The position numbers and the translations under genes are program-made. From contig NW_006921535.1 in assembly GCF_000340215.1 (NCBI RefSeq), forward strand, positions 4,388,596-4,452,595: DNA of 64,000 nucleotides, given 5' to 3'. Below are positions 45,346 to 58,111 of this stretch, one piece after another. The stretch's first letter is position 1; every line of letters begins with the position of its first letter. Source of the stretch: Pseudocercospora fijiensis CIRAD86. Taxonomy: Eukaryota > Ascomycota > Dothideomycetes > Mycosphaerellales > Mycosphaerellaceae. The notes under the pieces are model-generated. The model saw only the letters and a program-made list of their open reading frames with translations, was not told the origin of the DNA and searched no databases.

Positions 45346-48300
45346 GTTCTAAACTGTCTACTCTTCGTAGCGGCCTATAGAACCCCGAAAGATAAACGTA
45401 AGCGACCCGAATGCGCCGGGCGCAGAAACTACGTAAAATAATATACTAGGAGCGCCGGTAGTATTAGAAAACGACGCAGCGATATAATAATACGAGGCCG
45501 AATATTAGGCGCGCCGAGAAGCGACCCGCCTATAGCTCGAACAGTTTCTAGCCGAGTAAGAAGTACTTAGGCTAGAAGTATAGGCTTAAGAAGCTAAGCG
45601 AGAGAACGCGCGTTTTCGTACTCTTAGGGACGCCGGCGATACGCTAGCTCCGAGTAGCGGTACTACTAGCGAGAGTCCTACGATAACTCTATCTCTAGGC
45701 GACGACGATAACGAAAATAAGGAAGAATTAGCTAACGAGTCGATTTAGAGGCCTAAATCTTAGAGAGCTAAATCTGTTTCGTATCGACTACCTCTTTCTA
45801 GAAGTACGCTAAGCGTAGCTACTATACCTAGTATAAGCTACGTAGTCGCTAGTCTTACGGCTATTAAGCCTCGCCTAAAGGAGCCTAAGCCCTTTAAAGG
45901 CGATAAAATTAAGGAGTCGAGGCGATTCCTTTAAGAACTTTCTATTATCTTTATACTATCTAGAGCTACCTATTATATAGACGAGAGCAAGGTACTTTAT
46001 AGTATTATATACCTCGTAGGCGATACGTAGGAGCGATAGTATAATAAAAACAGCCTTAAGGACCTATAGAATTATACCTACTAGGACTTTAAAACCTTCT
46101 ATCGGGACTACGTCGGGGACCCTATAAACCGTATACTAGACGTAACCCTCGAGTATAAGGCGGCCCGTTAGCGTAAGGGATAGTTAGTCTAAAGCTTTGC
46201 CCTTAAACTCGTAGTACTCGAAGATTAACTTAGCGACTATAGCGAGGAGTATAGGATCTACTATCTTCTCGTTAAACTCTAGCTAGCGATTCGTAGCGCG
46301 ATTATTAAATACTATATAGTACTAACGACGCGTTACGAACTCGTAGAGCTTGTAACGTATATCGAGACCCCTAATAAGCTGTCTAGCAAACGCAAGGATT
46401 GTAACTATACTAAAACTAGAGGTAGTAAAGGCAAGAAGCGCCGATCTAATAGTTAGGCCTATAAATAGTAGTCTAATCGCGACCGTAGAGTAGGCGGAAA
46501 GTATACGAAGGGCGATAACTCGCAAGGTAGGTATAATATTAGTAAGGTCGAATATTATAGCTATTACTAGAAAGGCTATTATAAGAACGCGTACCCGAAC
46601 CGCTATCTCTAGAAAGACGATAACCCTACGGTACGTAAGGTAGCCGCTAACGCTAAAGAAAAGAAGAACGACTCGAAGGCTAAGGGAAAAGATAAGGTAC
46701 TTCCTAAGAGCTAGGAATAGGTACGGAATCCTAATAAAGTAGCTTAGTAGTAGTAGTATCCGCGGGACGCGTACGCGGAGCAATTATTACGTAAGAAGAG
46801 GAAGTAGCTATCGAATACTTATTAGATAATACTACTAATATTAATATAGTATCTTAAGAATTCGTTCTACGATACTAGCCTTAGCGGATCGTTAATACTA
46901 TACTACCTAGTACCGATAGTTTTTAGAGCGACCGAGGATACTACTATAGAGCGTATTATTTACGCTTACGGATCGCCGACTCTATAGGCTAAGAACGTAT
47001 TACTACTAGAGTGTTCTATACCTTTAAGATACCCCTCCCTAATATTATTCTTAGTAGGCCTTAGAGGCGCGATTAAAAGGTAATTATCGATAGCTCGACG
47101 GATACTTAGACCTATAGGAACGAAGCCGTAGCGCGTACGATACGTATACGGAAACTATAGGAATTCTAGAAGGATATACGTAACGCTTTATACGTATATA
47201 CGATTAGCGTTCGCTAGCTCCGCGATATCGCTAAGGGTTCCTCCTTACTAGAAGAGTTTAAAGACTTCGAAGACGTCTTTACTATAACGCCCGAAGTACG
47301 ATATAAGCTCCCCGAAGACGTAGAGTATACGATCGACCTAATCCCCGGAACGAAGCCGCTATATAAACCTCTCTACTATTCTTCTAAAAGAGAGCTTAGC
47401 GACCTTTATAATTACCTAAGCTTAGCCTTAGAGAATAATTAGATCTAGCTTAGTATAAGCGAGGCAGGTACGCCGATCCTATTCGTACTAAAGAAGGATA
47501 GTAGTCTAAGACTCTACGTCGATTATAGGGGGCTAAACGAGATTACTATTAAAAATCGTTACCCCCTGCCTCTTATTAGCGAAACGCTTAATAGGCTTAA
47601 GGACGCCGAATAGTATACGTCCTTAGACCTTTAGGATATATATTACCGCATTCGTATTAAGCGAGGCGACGAGTAGAAGACTACGTTCCGCACGCGGTAC
47701 GGGCACTTCGAGTATAAGGTAATGCCTTTTAGGCTTACTAATGCTCCTACTACGTTTTAAGGATACATTAATAGGGCGTTAGCTAGCCTAGTTAATATTT
47801 GCTATATCGTCTACCTTAACGATATTCTTATTTATAGCAAAACGCGAGAGGACTACGTGCGAGACGTACGCGCTATCCTTACGCGGCTCCGGAAGTTCGC
47901 CTTATATACGAATAGAAAGAAATGTTCCTTCTAGAAGAAAGAAGTCGAATTCCTCGGGTTTATCGTTAGTACCGAAGGCGTATCGATAGATTAGCGCAGG
48001 GTAAACGCTATTACCGAGTAGCCTCGCCTATTAACGCTAAAGGAGGTTCAATCCTTCCTCGGATTCTATAACTTCTATTAGAGATTTATCCCTAATTACT
48101 CCTAGATCGTTATACTACTAACCGCCCTATTAAAAGGAGCCGTAAATAGCCGAAAGCTAGGGCAGGTCCCGTAGGGCGAAAGCGAGGAGTAAGCGTTCCG
48201 CTAGCTAAAGGCTACTTTTAGCTCGGCCTCGATATTGCGATACTATAATCCTACGAAGCCCCTATATATTAAAACCGATGCCTCTACGTTCGCCTTAGTA

Positions 48301-51300
48301 GGGATTATATTATAATAAAGTAAAGATAGGAATTAGTATCCTATAGCCTTCTAGTTATAGAAAATAGTCCTAGCTAAGACGAATTATAAGACCTATAACT
48401 AGGAGCTCCTAGTAGTTGTCGAATCCTTTAAGTATTAGCGCCTATACCTCGACGGCGCTTAGTATATAACCCGCGTAGTTATCGACTACGCTAATCTTAA
48501 AGGCTTTATAAAAATAAAGTAGCTTATTAGAAAGTAGGTAAGATAGGCAACCTTCCTTATACCTTTTAACTTTACTATCGAATATCGGGCTAGTAAACGA
48601 AATCTAGCCGATATGCCTTCGCGACGTAGCGACTATAAGAGCGAGTCGTAGGCGGCGAATAACCTTCTTCCTATATTGTAGTCGAAACTAGCTCTATAGT
48701 TAAATCTACCCGACAATATCGAGCTAATTGTAAATTGCGTCTCGATTATATATATAGGGATACAAGACGCTACTATAACGCTAGCGGAGCGTAAGGTTTT
48801 TATTAGTAGTCCCGTAAGAGTAGCGGCTACTATCGTTAGCAACGACAGACCCTACTACGCGACGCCTAATGTTATCCTTAGCTTCGTATGTATCTTATAA
48901 TAGTTAGAGCAAGCGAGAGGAGGAGGCTTAGACGAGACAAGCTTACCGTCGGGTAGCTTAGCCTCTTCGAGTAGTTCTAACCTCCTAGCTAGCTATTTAC
49001 GCCGTAGTAACCTTATTTATTATAGCGATGCGCTATATATCCCTAAGGACTACGTATTACGTACGTAACTAATATATATATACTACGACGACCCTTTAGC
49101 TAGACACTTTAGTATAGCTAAGACTATAGACCTAATACGCCGAAAGTACTTCTAGCCGAAGATAGCCGAGGATATTACGGCCTATGTCCGTACCTATAGA
49201 ATTTGTTAATAGTCGAAGGCGAAGCGCTATCGCCTATATAGCGAGCTCGCTACGCTACCTATACTAACCCGACTATAGCAAGAATTAATAATAGACTTTA
49301 TTACCGATCTCCCGCCGAGTAAGCTCGGTACCTACGTATATACTACGATCCTTATAATAGTCGACCGCTATACGAAGATAAGCCTTTTTATCCTAACGAC
49401 GAAGAAGTATATAGTAGTAGAACTCGCGGATATCCTTTAAAAGGAGGTAATTAGGCGTTTTAGAGTACTATTAGGTATTATTAGCGATCGTAGATCGCTT
49501 TTTACTAGCTAGTTTTAGAGCGACTTCTACTTCGAAGCGTATATACTATATAAAGCGTAGGCTTAGTATAGCCTTCTATCCTTAGACTAATAGGCAAACC
49601 GAACGCGCAAACTAGACCCTCGAGTAATATCTACGATACTATTACTCCGAGAACTAGGATAATTAGGCTAAATTGTTACCTTAGGCGGAGTTTGCCTATA
49701 ATAATAGCGTTTATTCTACGTTATATATAAGCCCCTTTAGCATGCTCTATAGCTTTAATCCTAATTTAATACTAAAGGCGAATAAACTACTAGCTCGGGA
49801 CGAGCTAACTAAGGGAAGGGTACTAGTAGCTATCGACGCTACGGAGCGACTACAGAAAGCGTATAAAACGCTTATAGAACGCTAGTAGAAAGCAGCCGAA
49901 TACTAGGCTAAGCAATACAATATACACTATACTACTAAGATATATAGTATAGGTAACCTAGTCTTGCTATCGATAAAGAATATTAGCTTAGATATCCTAA
50001 AGAAGAAACTTAGCCCGAAGTATATAGAGCCTTTTTATATTATCGACGTAGTCGGAGTATAGGCGTACCGCTTAGCGCTACCGTTAAGTACAAAGATCTA
50101 TAATGTTTTCTATATTTCCCTCCTCGAGCCTTAGTATAGGCGCGATAGTAAGGAGTATAAGATAAGCATGCCTATCGCTAAAGGTAACGAATAGCAGGTA
50201 GAAACAATCGTAGCTAAGAAGATAAAAAAGCAGAAGGCGTACTACCTTATTAAGTAGCGAGGTTAGCCTAAAGAATATAATACTTAGGAGCTAGCTATTT
50301 ATATTAAATATTCTATAGCGTTAGACGAGTTCGAAGCTTAAGCGAAGCGTAGGCGTAGGTAGTAATTAAAACAAAAGAAAATAAAACTTAAGAAAAATAG
50401 TAGATACGTACTCGTTTCGCTACTAAAAAAAGGCCTATTAGCCTAATATATATAAAGAAGGGGCCGCGTAGGCGCGGCGACGGCGGGCCGCCTACTCTAC
50501 TTATCCTTAGAATACTTAGCCTCCTCCTCCTCCTCGATACCTATAGTAGTATTAATAGTAGCGATAGCCTTAGTACCGACGCGCTAGGCGAGGTTCTAGT
50601 ACGGTTAGTATACGAAGCGTAAGTAAAACGAGGCTATAGGAAAAACTATATCTAACGACTAATCTCTACTAAACCGGCTAGGTTAGTACCGATATACTCG
50701 AAGGTACTAAGTAAGTTACCGTCCGTAAGGGACCCGCTAGCGGCCCTCTTACGAGCTAGGGCTTTACCGCCTAGGGTTACTTTATTCTTATTAGTATAAA
50801 AGACATTAAGCGTAGATAGGATAACTAATATCGAGATTAGTATACGAAGCGTAAGCGAAGCGTATAAGGAATATACGTATAACTACGGAGTCTAGCTCGG
50901 CCTAGAGTACCTCTAAGGCCTCGTCTAACTCCTCGATAGAGTTATAGCCGTCTAGGTCGTATAGGTCGCGCGTAGCGCGCGCGGCGCGGATACGGGCTAG
51001 TAGCGATACGAGCGAGCGGGCTATAATAGGAGTATAGGTATAATAGCTGCTATAGTAGCGATTACAGTTACGCTTAGTAGTAGGGTCTATATTGCCGCCT
51101 ATATAAACCTTAACTAGGTCTACTAAAGCGAGTTAGTTGCGAAGCGTATACGCGTAGCAAGTAGCGAGAAAACGTGCTATTAGCCGTTGTATACTTTAGG
51201 TAGTAGGTATAGCTCTCTAGGACTTTTAGTAGGCGCTAGGTAGGCGTAGTAGGGGTCGTAGGGCTAGCGCTTACGGCGCGCTTGCCTATAGTACGCGTAG

Positions 51301-51733
51301 GGGTAGATATACTAGTAATGCTTTTCTTAATAGATATTTGAAAAAGAAAAATCTTTAGGTAATACTAGGGAAGGCGCGAGGGGGGAGTAGGCGAGGCGTA
51401 GGCAGATAGTATTTAAAGCGCTTAGAAAAAGAAGAAGTTTTTAAGCAGGCTTCGAATACTTTAAATACTCGCCTCGCTTTCGGATAGCTTGCGTTCTCGC
51501 GTAGCTACCGCGTTCTTAGAAATTTAAGCAACTTCTAGTTAGTACTAGAAGTAGCCGCGCTTTAAATCTGTAAATAAACAAGCAACTACGAGGCAAATTA
51601 TAACGTACCTAGCAACTATAGCCTAGCGATAGGTACGTATAAGACGCGTATATATAGCGCAGAGTATAAGAAATAGTATAATTTACTATATTGCCCTATA
51701 GCTAGGATAGCTATACCGGAGGAAGGAGATAAT

Positions 51734-52042
51734 TATAAGAACCTAAGCAAGTAAAGTCTTCTATCCTGCCTTAGTAAGCCTATATAACAATTATGTAATG
51801 TTATTACGTATACTGCGGTACTGTCCCGCTAGCGCAAAGCCTACTTAGCGTATACGCGGGAAAGCTCGGTCGCTCGTACGGATATACTCGGTAGCCGGTA
51901 CGGTAGATATACTATCCGTACGTAGCCTAGTTAATAGTAAACGCTCTGCCCTATTCTTAGAAAGGCACGGTTTAGTTCTACTTTCTACTACGGCGATTAG
52001 TAGAGGGTGTTCTATACGTTGCTATATACCTATTTTCTTATA
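51734..52042 (+). repeat. 3' LTR of the gypsy chromovirus
   Basis: 309 bp, same ends as the 5' LTR. Differences between the two are mainly transitions, most often CG or CA here against TA in the 5' copy, so this copy is the less mutated. Confidence 0.95.
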
Positions 52043-53890
52043 GAGACCTATTCGGACCGCCTATAGTAATTCTAATCTAATACGCTAATAGCGAGTACTA
52101 TCTAGAACGCCTATCGCGAATCCTATCCGAAACGCTTATAGCGAGACCTATTCGGACCGCCTATAGTAATTCTAATCTAATACGCTAATAGCGAGTACTA
52201 TCCGGAACGCCTATATCCGGAACGCCTATATCCGAAACGCCTATATCCGGAACGCCTACATCCGGAACGCCTATATCCGGAACGCCTATATCCGGAACGC
52301 CTATATCCGAAACGCCTATCGCAAATCCTATCCGAAACGCTTATAGCGAGACTTATTCGGACCGCCTATAGTAATTGTAATCTAATACGCTAATAGCGAG
52401 TACTATCTGAAACGCCTATCGCGAATCTTATCCGAAACGCTAATAGCGAGTACTATCCGAAACGCCTATAATAAGTCTTATCTAGAACGCTTATAGCGAA
52501 TCTTAGTTTATATACTTATAGCGAGTACTATCCGGAACGCCTATAGCGAGTCCTATCTAAGACGCTTATAGCGAGTCCTATCTAGAACGCTTATAGCGAA
52601 TCTTAGCTAATACGCTAATAGCGAATCTTATCCGGAACGCCTAAAGCGAATCTTATCTAGAACGCCTATAGTAATTCTTATCTAATACGCTAATAGCGAG
52701 TACTATTCGGAACGCCTATAGCGAGTCTTATCCGAAACACTTATAGCGAGACTTATTCGGAACGCCTATAGCGAATCTTATCCGGACCGCCTATAGTAAT
52801 TCTAATCTAATACGCTAATAGCGAGTCCTATCTAGAACGTTTATAGCGAGACTTATCTAGAACGCCTATAGCGAGTACTATCCGATACGCTAATAGCGAG
52901 CCCTATCTAATACGCTAATAGCGAGTACTATCCGGAACGCCTATAGCGAGTCCTAACTATAACGCTTATAGCGAATCTTAGTTAATACGCTAATAGCGAA
53001 TCTTATCCGAAACGCTTATAGCGAGACTTATTCGGAACGCTTATAGCGAGTCTTAATACTATCTTATCCGAAACGCCTATAATAAGTCTTATCTAAAACG
53101 CTTATAGCGAGACTTATTCGGAACGCCTATAGCGAATCTTATCTAGAACGCCTATAGCGAGTCCTATACGGAACGCTTATAGCGAGTCCTATCCGGAACG
53201 CTTATAGCGAGTCTTATCCGATACGCTAATAGCCTAATAGCGAGTACTATCCGGAACGCCTATAGCGAGTTCTATCTAAAACGCTTATAGCGAGTTATAT
53301 CCGGGACGCTTATAGCGAATCTTAGTTAATATACTAATAGCGAGTATTATCCGGAACGCCTATAGCGAGCCCTATCTAAAACGCTTATAGCGAGTCCTAT
53401 CTAGAACGCTTATAGCGAATCTTAGTTAATATACTAATAGCGAATCTTATCTAGAACGCCTATAGTAAGTCTTATCCGGAACGTTTATAGCGAGACTTAT
53501 CCGGAACGCCTATAGCGAGTCCTATCCGAAACGCTTATAGCGAGTCTTATCTAGGACGCTTATAGCGAATCTTAGTTAATACGCTAATAGCGAATCTTAT
53601 CTAGAACGCTTATAGCGAGTCTTATTTAGAACGCCTATAGCGAGTATTATCTAGAACGCCTATAGTACTTCTGATCTAATACGCTAATAGCGAGTTTTAT
53701 CTAGAACGCCTATAGCGAGTCTTATTTAGGACGCTTATAGCGAATCTTAGTCGGAATACTTATAGCGAATCTTATTCGGAACGCCTATACTAAGTCTTAT
53801 CTAAAACGTTTATAGTAATTCTTATCTAGAACGCTAATAGCTATTAGCGAGTACTATCTAGAACGCTTATAGCGAGTCTTACTAAGAATA
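52043..53890. repeat. Minisatellite with ~25-bp unit, right part
   Basis: Roughly 1.85 kb, some 70 degenerate units of the same 25-bp family as 44510-45036. Near 52205-52320 a run of about eight shortened 15-bp units (AACGCCTATATCCGG) lacks the GCGAGTC segment. Higher-order periodicity is suggested by recurrent blocks containing TAATACGCTAATAGCGAG. There is no coding capacity. Confidence 0.92.
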
Positions 53891-54845
53891 CGTTTAATAC
53901 TTCTATTTATTCTATACGCCTTACTACTAATTTAATTCCGTCGGTAGGCGTACGTCCGCGCTAGCGGCGCGGATAGTAGTCTAGTATTACTATACTAAGC
54001 TATTAGTAGTATAAGCGTATCTACTATTACTAGAAATAGAACGACTAAGATAAACGTCTCGATCTAAACTACCGCTATATACCTAGTAGGCTATAGGCGC
54101 TTCCTAACTTTTTATATATATCTTAGCGATACTTTTACTAGTTAGTATACTACGAAGAGCGACGACGACTCTATCCTAACTAGTATTTCTCGTACTTTGC
54201 GGCCTAGGATAGATAGTAAGATATTAGAACTATCCGTAGCTCTCGTTCCTACTATCTACCCCTCGGATAGTTATAGGCTACCTTATAATTTCTATCTTCT
54301 CGATAAGCTATATTATAATACTAGTAGACTAGTACTAGACTAAGCAAATAGGACTTATAGAATATATTAAAGCTCTCTATATATAGTATAGACTATTAGG
54401 TAGTATTACAAGTCTACTATACTACTATATTTACTTACTATTTCTAGGTAATAGTAAGAAAACCGGTAGTAGTAGTAACGATCGAATAGGTAACTCGTAC
54501 TTATTAGACAGACTACGCAATAGTATAGCTAGCTATATATACTATCTAATAGATAGTAGCTTATCGTTACTATTAATTGAATTTAATTCTACTACTATAA
54601 TCGCTACTATTTAGTATACTATTATCTCGGTTAAACTACTTCTATAAACGCCTTTTAGCCTCCTACCTTATAGCAAGCTATACTTGCTACTTCCTATACT
54701 TAGCCTTCCTATATATCTATACTATAGGCCTATATAAGTATTTAAGTAGACCTTCTGCTTTAGTATCCGAATTAATATTACTACTAGGCTTACCGCTATA
54801 GGTAAGTACGTTATAGATAGAAACGATAATCTTCTTAGCTCTAGT
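53891..54845. other. Unassigned RIP-mutated repeat DNA
   Basis: TA-rich, CpA/TpG-poor. No protein motif or terminal repeat is recognised on either strand. Confidence 0.4.
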
Positions 54846-54915
54846 AACCTCTAAGAATCTAAGTAAGTAAAGTCTCCTATCCTGCCTTAGCAATCCTATA
54901 TAATAGTTATATAAG
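54846..54915 (+). repeat. LTR fragment related to the gypsy chromovirus LTR
   Basis: About 65 bp align with the first part of the 45037/51734 LTRs: TAAGAATCTAAGTAAGTAAA, then TCCTATCCTGCCTTAGCAAT. The rest of the LTR is absent, so it is a truncated relic. Confidence 0.7.
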
Positions 54916-56140
54916 ATAGATAATAGGAATAAATAAAAGGGATATAGTATCGATAAAATTAGATATATTAGTAGGTATCTTATATATAAAACGTATATAT
55001 ATTATAGCATATATAGCGTTTAGCCCCTAAAGAAAAAGCTAGGTATTAGCCTATAGATAAGGGAAATAGAGAATCGAAGGTACCCTAGCTAACTAGCTAA
55101 TATACCGACTACCCTAATTTTACGGTTCCTTAGTTCCTTACTACGAATATTAGCTAAGTCGTAGTATAAGGCCCGTAGTTTTTTAGAAGAGGCTAGAGCG
55201 CTACGAGCCTACGAAACCCGTAGTAAAAGTTAAAATCCGGTTTGCCTTTACTAGCTATAAAATAGAGAGTAGTATTAATTTTCCGGGGTTCTTTATAGCC
55301 CTATTTTTAGTTTCTTATAGAGGGAACCTTAAGTTCCCTTCGGTATAGGTCGTTTCTTATAAGGTCCCGCCTGCTATAGATAGATAGGGATTTGTAGTAG
55401 TATATGTGTCGTAAATAGTTAGCTTTATCTTTATTAGTAATAGTATTCTTTTTACTCTATATTAGTAATATTTTAATAATAGTACGACGTCTTAATACTA
55501 CTAAGGTCTCTTTAGTAGTACTGTTATATTAGTAGCCTAGCTTTCGCTCTAGGCGAGGAGTATAATCGTTTCTTCGTTACTATATATATACTTATACCTT
55601 TAAATAAATAAAAATAGCCCTCCTTTCGGCCCTAGAAAATATAGGAGGGACTAGTAGGTTATAGGTAGAGAGATATATATAGGGAGCAAGTATTATATGC
55701 CTTATATCTAGTATATCTTAGATAACTACGAGGGGTCTACGTAGTACTATATACCTTTAAAGGGCGGTATTAGAAGTATTTATAAGAAAAGAAGATAAGT
55801 AACGAAGGCTATATTCGAGCGGGATAGGGTATTATTCTCGTATATATCTACCGCTATATTATTATCTATAGCCGTATATATACTACTATATATATCGTAT
55901 AGTATAAAAGAAAGTAAAGTATATACCTATACTAAGCTAGATTTCCCTACTATAGTAGTAGAATATTATCTTATCTAAAACCGCCTAAATCTAGTTCTCT
56001 TCGTACGTATAGGGCGTTATTTTCGCGATAGGGCGACGTATACGCGTACTAGCGATATTACGGACTCGAGGTATTATTAGAAATTTAATAGATATACCTA
56101 GAAGCGACTAGGAAAGCGAAATAGTAGATATAGTAGCTAT
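54916..56140. other. Unassigned RIP-mutated repeat DNA up to the island boundary
   Basis: AT-rich with very few CpA/TpG. Nothing recognisable. Normal composition resumes at about 56140-56160. Confidence 0.4.
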
Positions 56141-56524
56141 ATAGTAATATTGTAGTGTAACTTGTCGGGAAAGTGGAAATTATAAGGTAGCTTGTAACCA
56201 CCTCGAAGAGGTGGCGGCAGGGACGGAAGCTACGGAAGGGTAACAAAGTTCTTAACCAGTCTCCCACGCCTTCCACGCGCGACACGAACCCCCTTGAAGC
56301 TGCACTGGCACCTGGCACCTGGAACACCAACAGCCACGACACCAACTACGGCACCGGCACCGGCACCGGCACCTAACAAATCTCATCTCATTGCGTGTAG
56401 GATAATACGATATCATTGCGAGAATATGTGGTCTCCCGGTCCGGGCCAGCGTGAAAGATATGGCCACGACGCCAAGACATACAACATGTACTACTCACCG
56501 CGGAAGGCATCATGATATCGTGTG
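56141..56524. other. 3' flank of the arabinofuranosidase gene
   Basis: Unmutated DNA, including a GGCACC tandem (about 56353-56374) that generates false ORFs on both strands. Presumed 3' UTR and terminator of the minus-strand gene; no gene seen. Confidence 0.45.
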
Positions 56525-58111
56525 CTACTCTGCGCCGCCACGAAAATGCCTAGCTGCTTCTGGAAACCCACTTCCAACAACCCAGCTCACATCATTGTTG
56601 AAATTGCTGGGGTTATCAAAGTCTTCCGGTCCGCCATTCCTCGCGAGGTGTCCAACATCGTTGTAGTGTCTGATGAATCGTGTGGGGTAGTTCCAAGCCC
56701 TGAAAGAGTTTCCTTGACCATTCAATCCAGCCTGGTAGCAGAATGTCGCGTCCTCGCGCACCTGTTTCGATCCGTCGGGCGTGGCAAGTGCCAGACCGAA
56801 TGCGACGCCTCTGATGAAAGAGCCCGGGGTGTCCTTGCTCTCAAAAGAGAGACACGCACTGTTGCCCAGACCAGCTCGGACGATCCACTGCGCGGCACCC
56901 TGGTTTGGGGAGGAAGAAGTGATGATCTGCACATTGACCGCGGAGCCTTGATGTGCGAGGTAGCGAGTGTTGGAGCCGGGAGTGGTTGCGCGGAGAGTCA
57001 CGGTGGAGCCGACGTTGATGCCAGGTCCGCTGTTGGCCGATCCGGCAGCGTATTTTGCAGCGACTATGTTGGATTGCACTGAGTTCTCTGTAGCATCAGA
57101 TGGGAATCCGGATGTCATGGCCCCCTCGTAGAAGGTTCCCTGTGCGCCGTTGGAGTTGTCGCCTCCGACCCCGAGAACTATAGATCCCTCTTTTGACATG
57201 GGCCTGTAGCCACCCACACTCGGTCGAGGTCCGTTGTAATACGTTGAGAGAGAGCCTGAAGCAGCATTGCCACCGCGAATAGCCCAATGCTTTGGCTCTC
57301 CCTTGACGATAGCGGTGAGAAACTGGTAGGTCAAAATTGGATCTCCTATGTTTTCAGCAGGCGAGACGCCCGAAAAGAGTCCATCCTCGAGATCAGCCAT
57401 GATCCAAGGTCCTGCTCCAGCACCTTTGCCCCAGATAGTGCACGTGCCAAAGTAAATTGCCTCCATGTGACCCCTTCCTGTATCTTTATTACTCTTCTCT
57501 GCGTTGCCGTAGTCGAAGCAGCAGCGATCGTTGTCTAGAGCAAAGGTCAGTATGACGTGTTTCTGTCCCGGAGACCTTGGTATGCACATACAGTGAGTCC
57601 CGTCAAAGATGGCATAAATGCCCTGAGCAGCATCACCTGTGGCTACTCCCTGAGTGGCATCAATGCGGTAGCCAACACCTGGCGAGACGAAGACTCCATA
57701 AGCCTTCTGTCCATTCAGCGTCACTGGAGCGCCAATGGCGCTGGCAAGTTGATCGTAGCGGTTTGCTTCCGTCCCGTTAGCAGCTCCGCCTGGTGGTGCT
57801 TGTGTGAGGTGATTATTTCGACCAGACTGATCATAGATGACAGTGATCACACAGGTCGTGCTAGCACAGAATTCATCCTGGGCCGCAGCGTTGGCAACAC
57901 CACCGGGGGAAAGAGGGGTGATGTCTGTAGTCTTCTTGTCGGAGCCACGTTGGACCTGGTAGAGTGCGCCATTAAAAGAGTTGTAGAGAGCTCTTGTCGT
58001 GCTGTGGGCCGCTACACACGGAGTGTTTCCTGAAGCGTAGATGTCGCAAGGTCCCGCAGCAGCAAGCGTGCTTGTAGCAATAAGGCTCAGAGCCAGTCGA
58101 TAGCTGGACAT
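56525..58111 (-). CDS. abfB: Secreted alpha-L-arabinofuranosidase, GH54 with CBM42
   Basis: Releases arabinose from arabinan and arabinoxylan side chains. The start is the ATG at 58111; the frame opens at a TTG nine bases earlier. Residues 1-19 (MSSYRLALSLIATSTLAAA) form a signal peptide. I infer an intron at 57535-57591 (GTATGT…TACTGAC…TAG) that is 57 bases long, stop-free and frame-neutral. Splicing gives DGTHYNDRCCFDYGNAE, the conserved family sequence with the adjacent Cys pair, and 509 residues. GHMEAIYFG and GGDNSNGAQGTFYEG carry the Glu and Asp known as nucleophile and acid/base in the Aspergillus enzyme. The C-terminal CBM42 beta-trefoil runs from TVTLRATTPGSNTRYL to DVSWVVGSGF, with a slightly extended tail. 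It is the only gene in its island; a MITE lies about 260 bp upstream. Confidence 0.96.
   Translation of the reverse strand: MSSYRLALSLIATSTLAAAGPCDIYASGNTPCVAAHSTTRALYNSFNGALYQVQRGSDKKTTDITPLSPGGVANAAAQDEFCASTTCVITVIYDQSGRNNHLTQAPPGGAANGTEANRYDQLASAIGAPVTLNGQKAYGVFVSPGVGYRIDATQGVATGDAAQGIYAIFDGTHCMCIPRSPGQKHVILTFALDNDRCCFDYGNAEKSNKDTGRGHMEAIYFGTCTIWGKGAGAGPWIMADLEDGLFSGVSPAENIGDPILTYQFLTAIVKGEPKHWAIRGGNAASGSLSTYYNGPRPSVGGYRPMSKEGSIVLGVGGDNSNGAQGTFYEGAMTSGFPSDATENSVQSNIVAAKYAAGSANSGPGINVGSTVTLRATTPGSNTRYLAHQGSAVNVQIITSSSPNQGAAQWIVRAGLGNSACLSFESKDTPGSFIRGVAFGLALATPDGSKQVREDATFCYQAGLNGQGNSFRAWNYPTRFIRHYNDVGHLARNGGPEDFDNPSNFNNDVSWVVGSGFPEAARHFRGGAE

Larger units (their letters stand above)
45037..52042 (+). 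mobile_element. Complete Ty3/gypsy chromovirus-type LTR retrotransposon, RIP-inactivated
   Basis: 7006 bp with 309-bp LTRs at both ends and TSD GAGAC. Plus-strand order: gag (from about 45400, zinc knuckle near 46545-46610); protease (VIIDSSTDT near 47080); RT ([20 protein letters not shown] near 47480; YLNDILIYS near 47815, with D to N at the active site); RNase H (IKTDASTFALVGIIL near 48270); and integrase (RRKYF near 49140; DFITDLPPSKLGTYVYT near 49295; GIISDRRSLFTS near 49480). A C-terminal chromodomain-like stretch lies near 50240-50340 (AYYLIKQRG…YNT…YIKYSIALDEFEA; the breaks are stops replacing W/Q). A purine tract (GGAGGAAGGAGATAAT, about 51718-51733) abuts the 3' LTR. Stops throughout make it inert. 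Confidence 0.93.

Noticed and set aside
46322..46783. 153-codon minus-strand ORF
   Set aside because: Antisense to gypsy gag; RIP creates TAG stops on the sense strand and open antisense frames. No motif.
48633..48842. 69-codon minus-strand ORF
   Set aside because: Antisense to the gypsy pol region between RNase H and integrase; no independent support.
44510..53890. Regular short repeats that could suggest a CRISPR array
   Set aside because: Units are directly contiguous without unique spacers, vary in sequence, and the genome is a fungus with spliceosomal introns. It is a minisatellite.
56522..57082. 186-codon plus-strand ORF
   Set aside because: Antisense to the GH54/CBM42 coding region.
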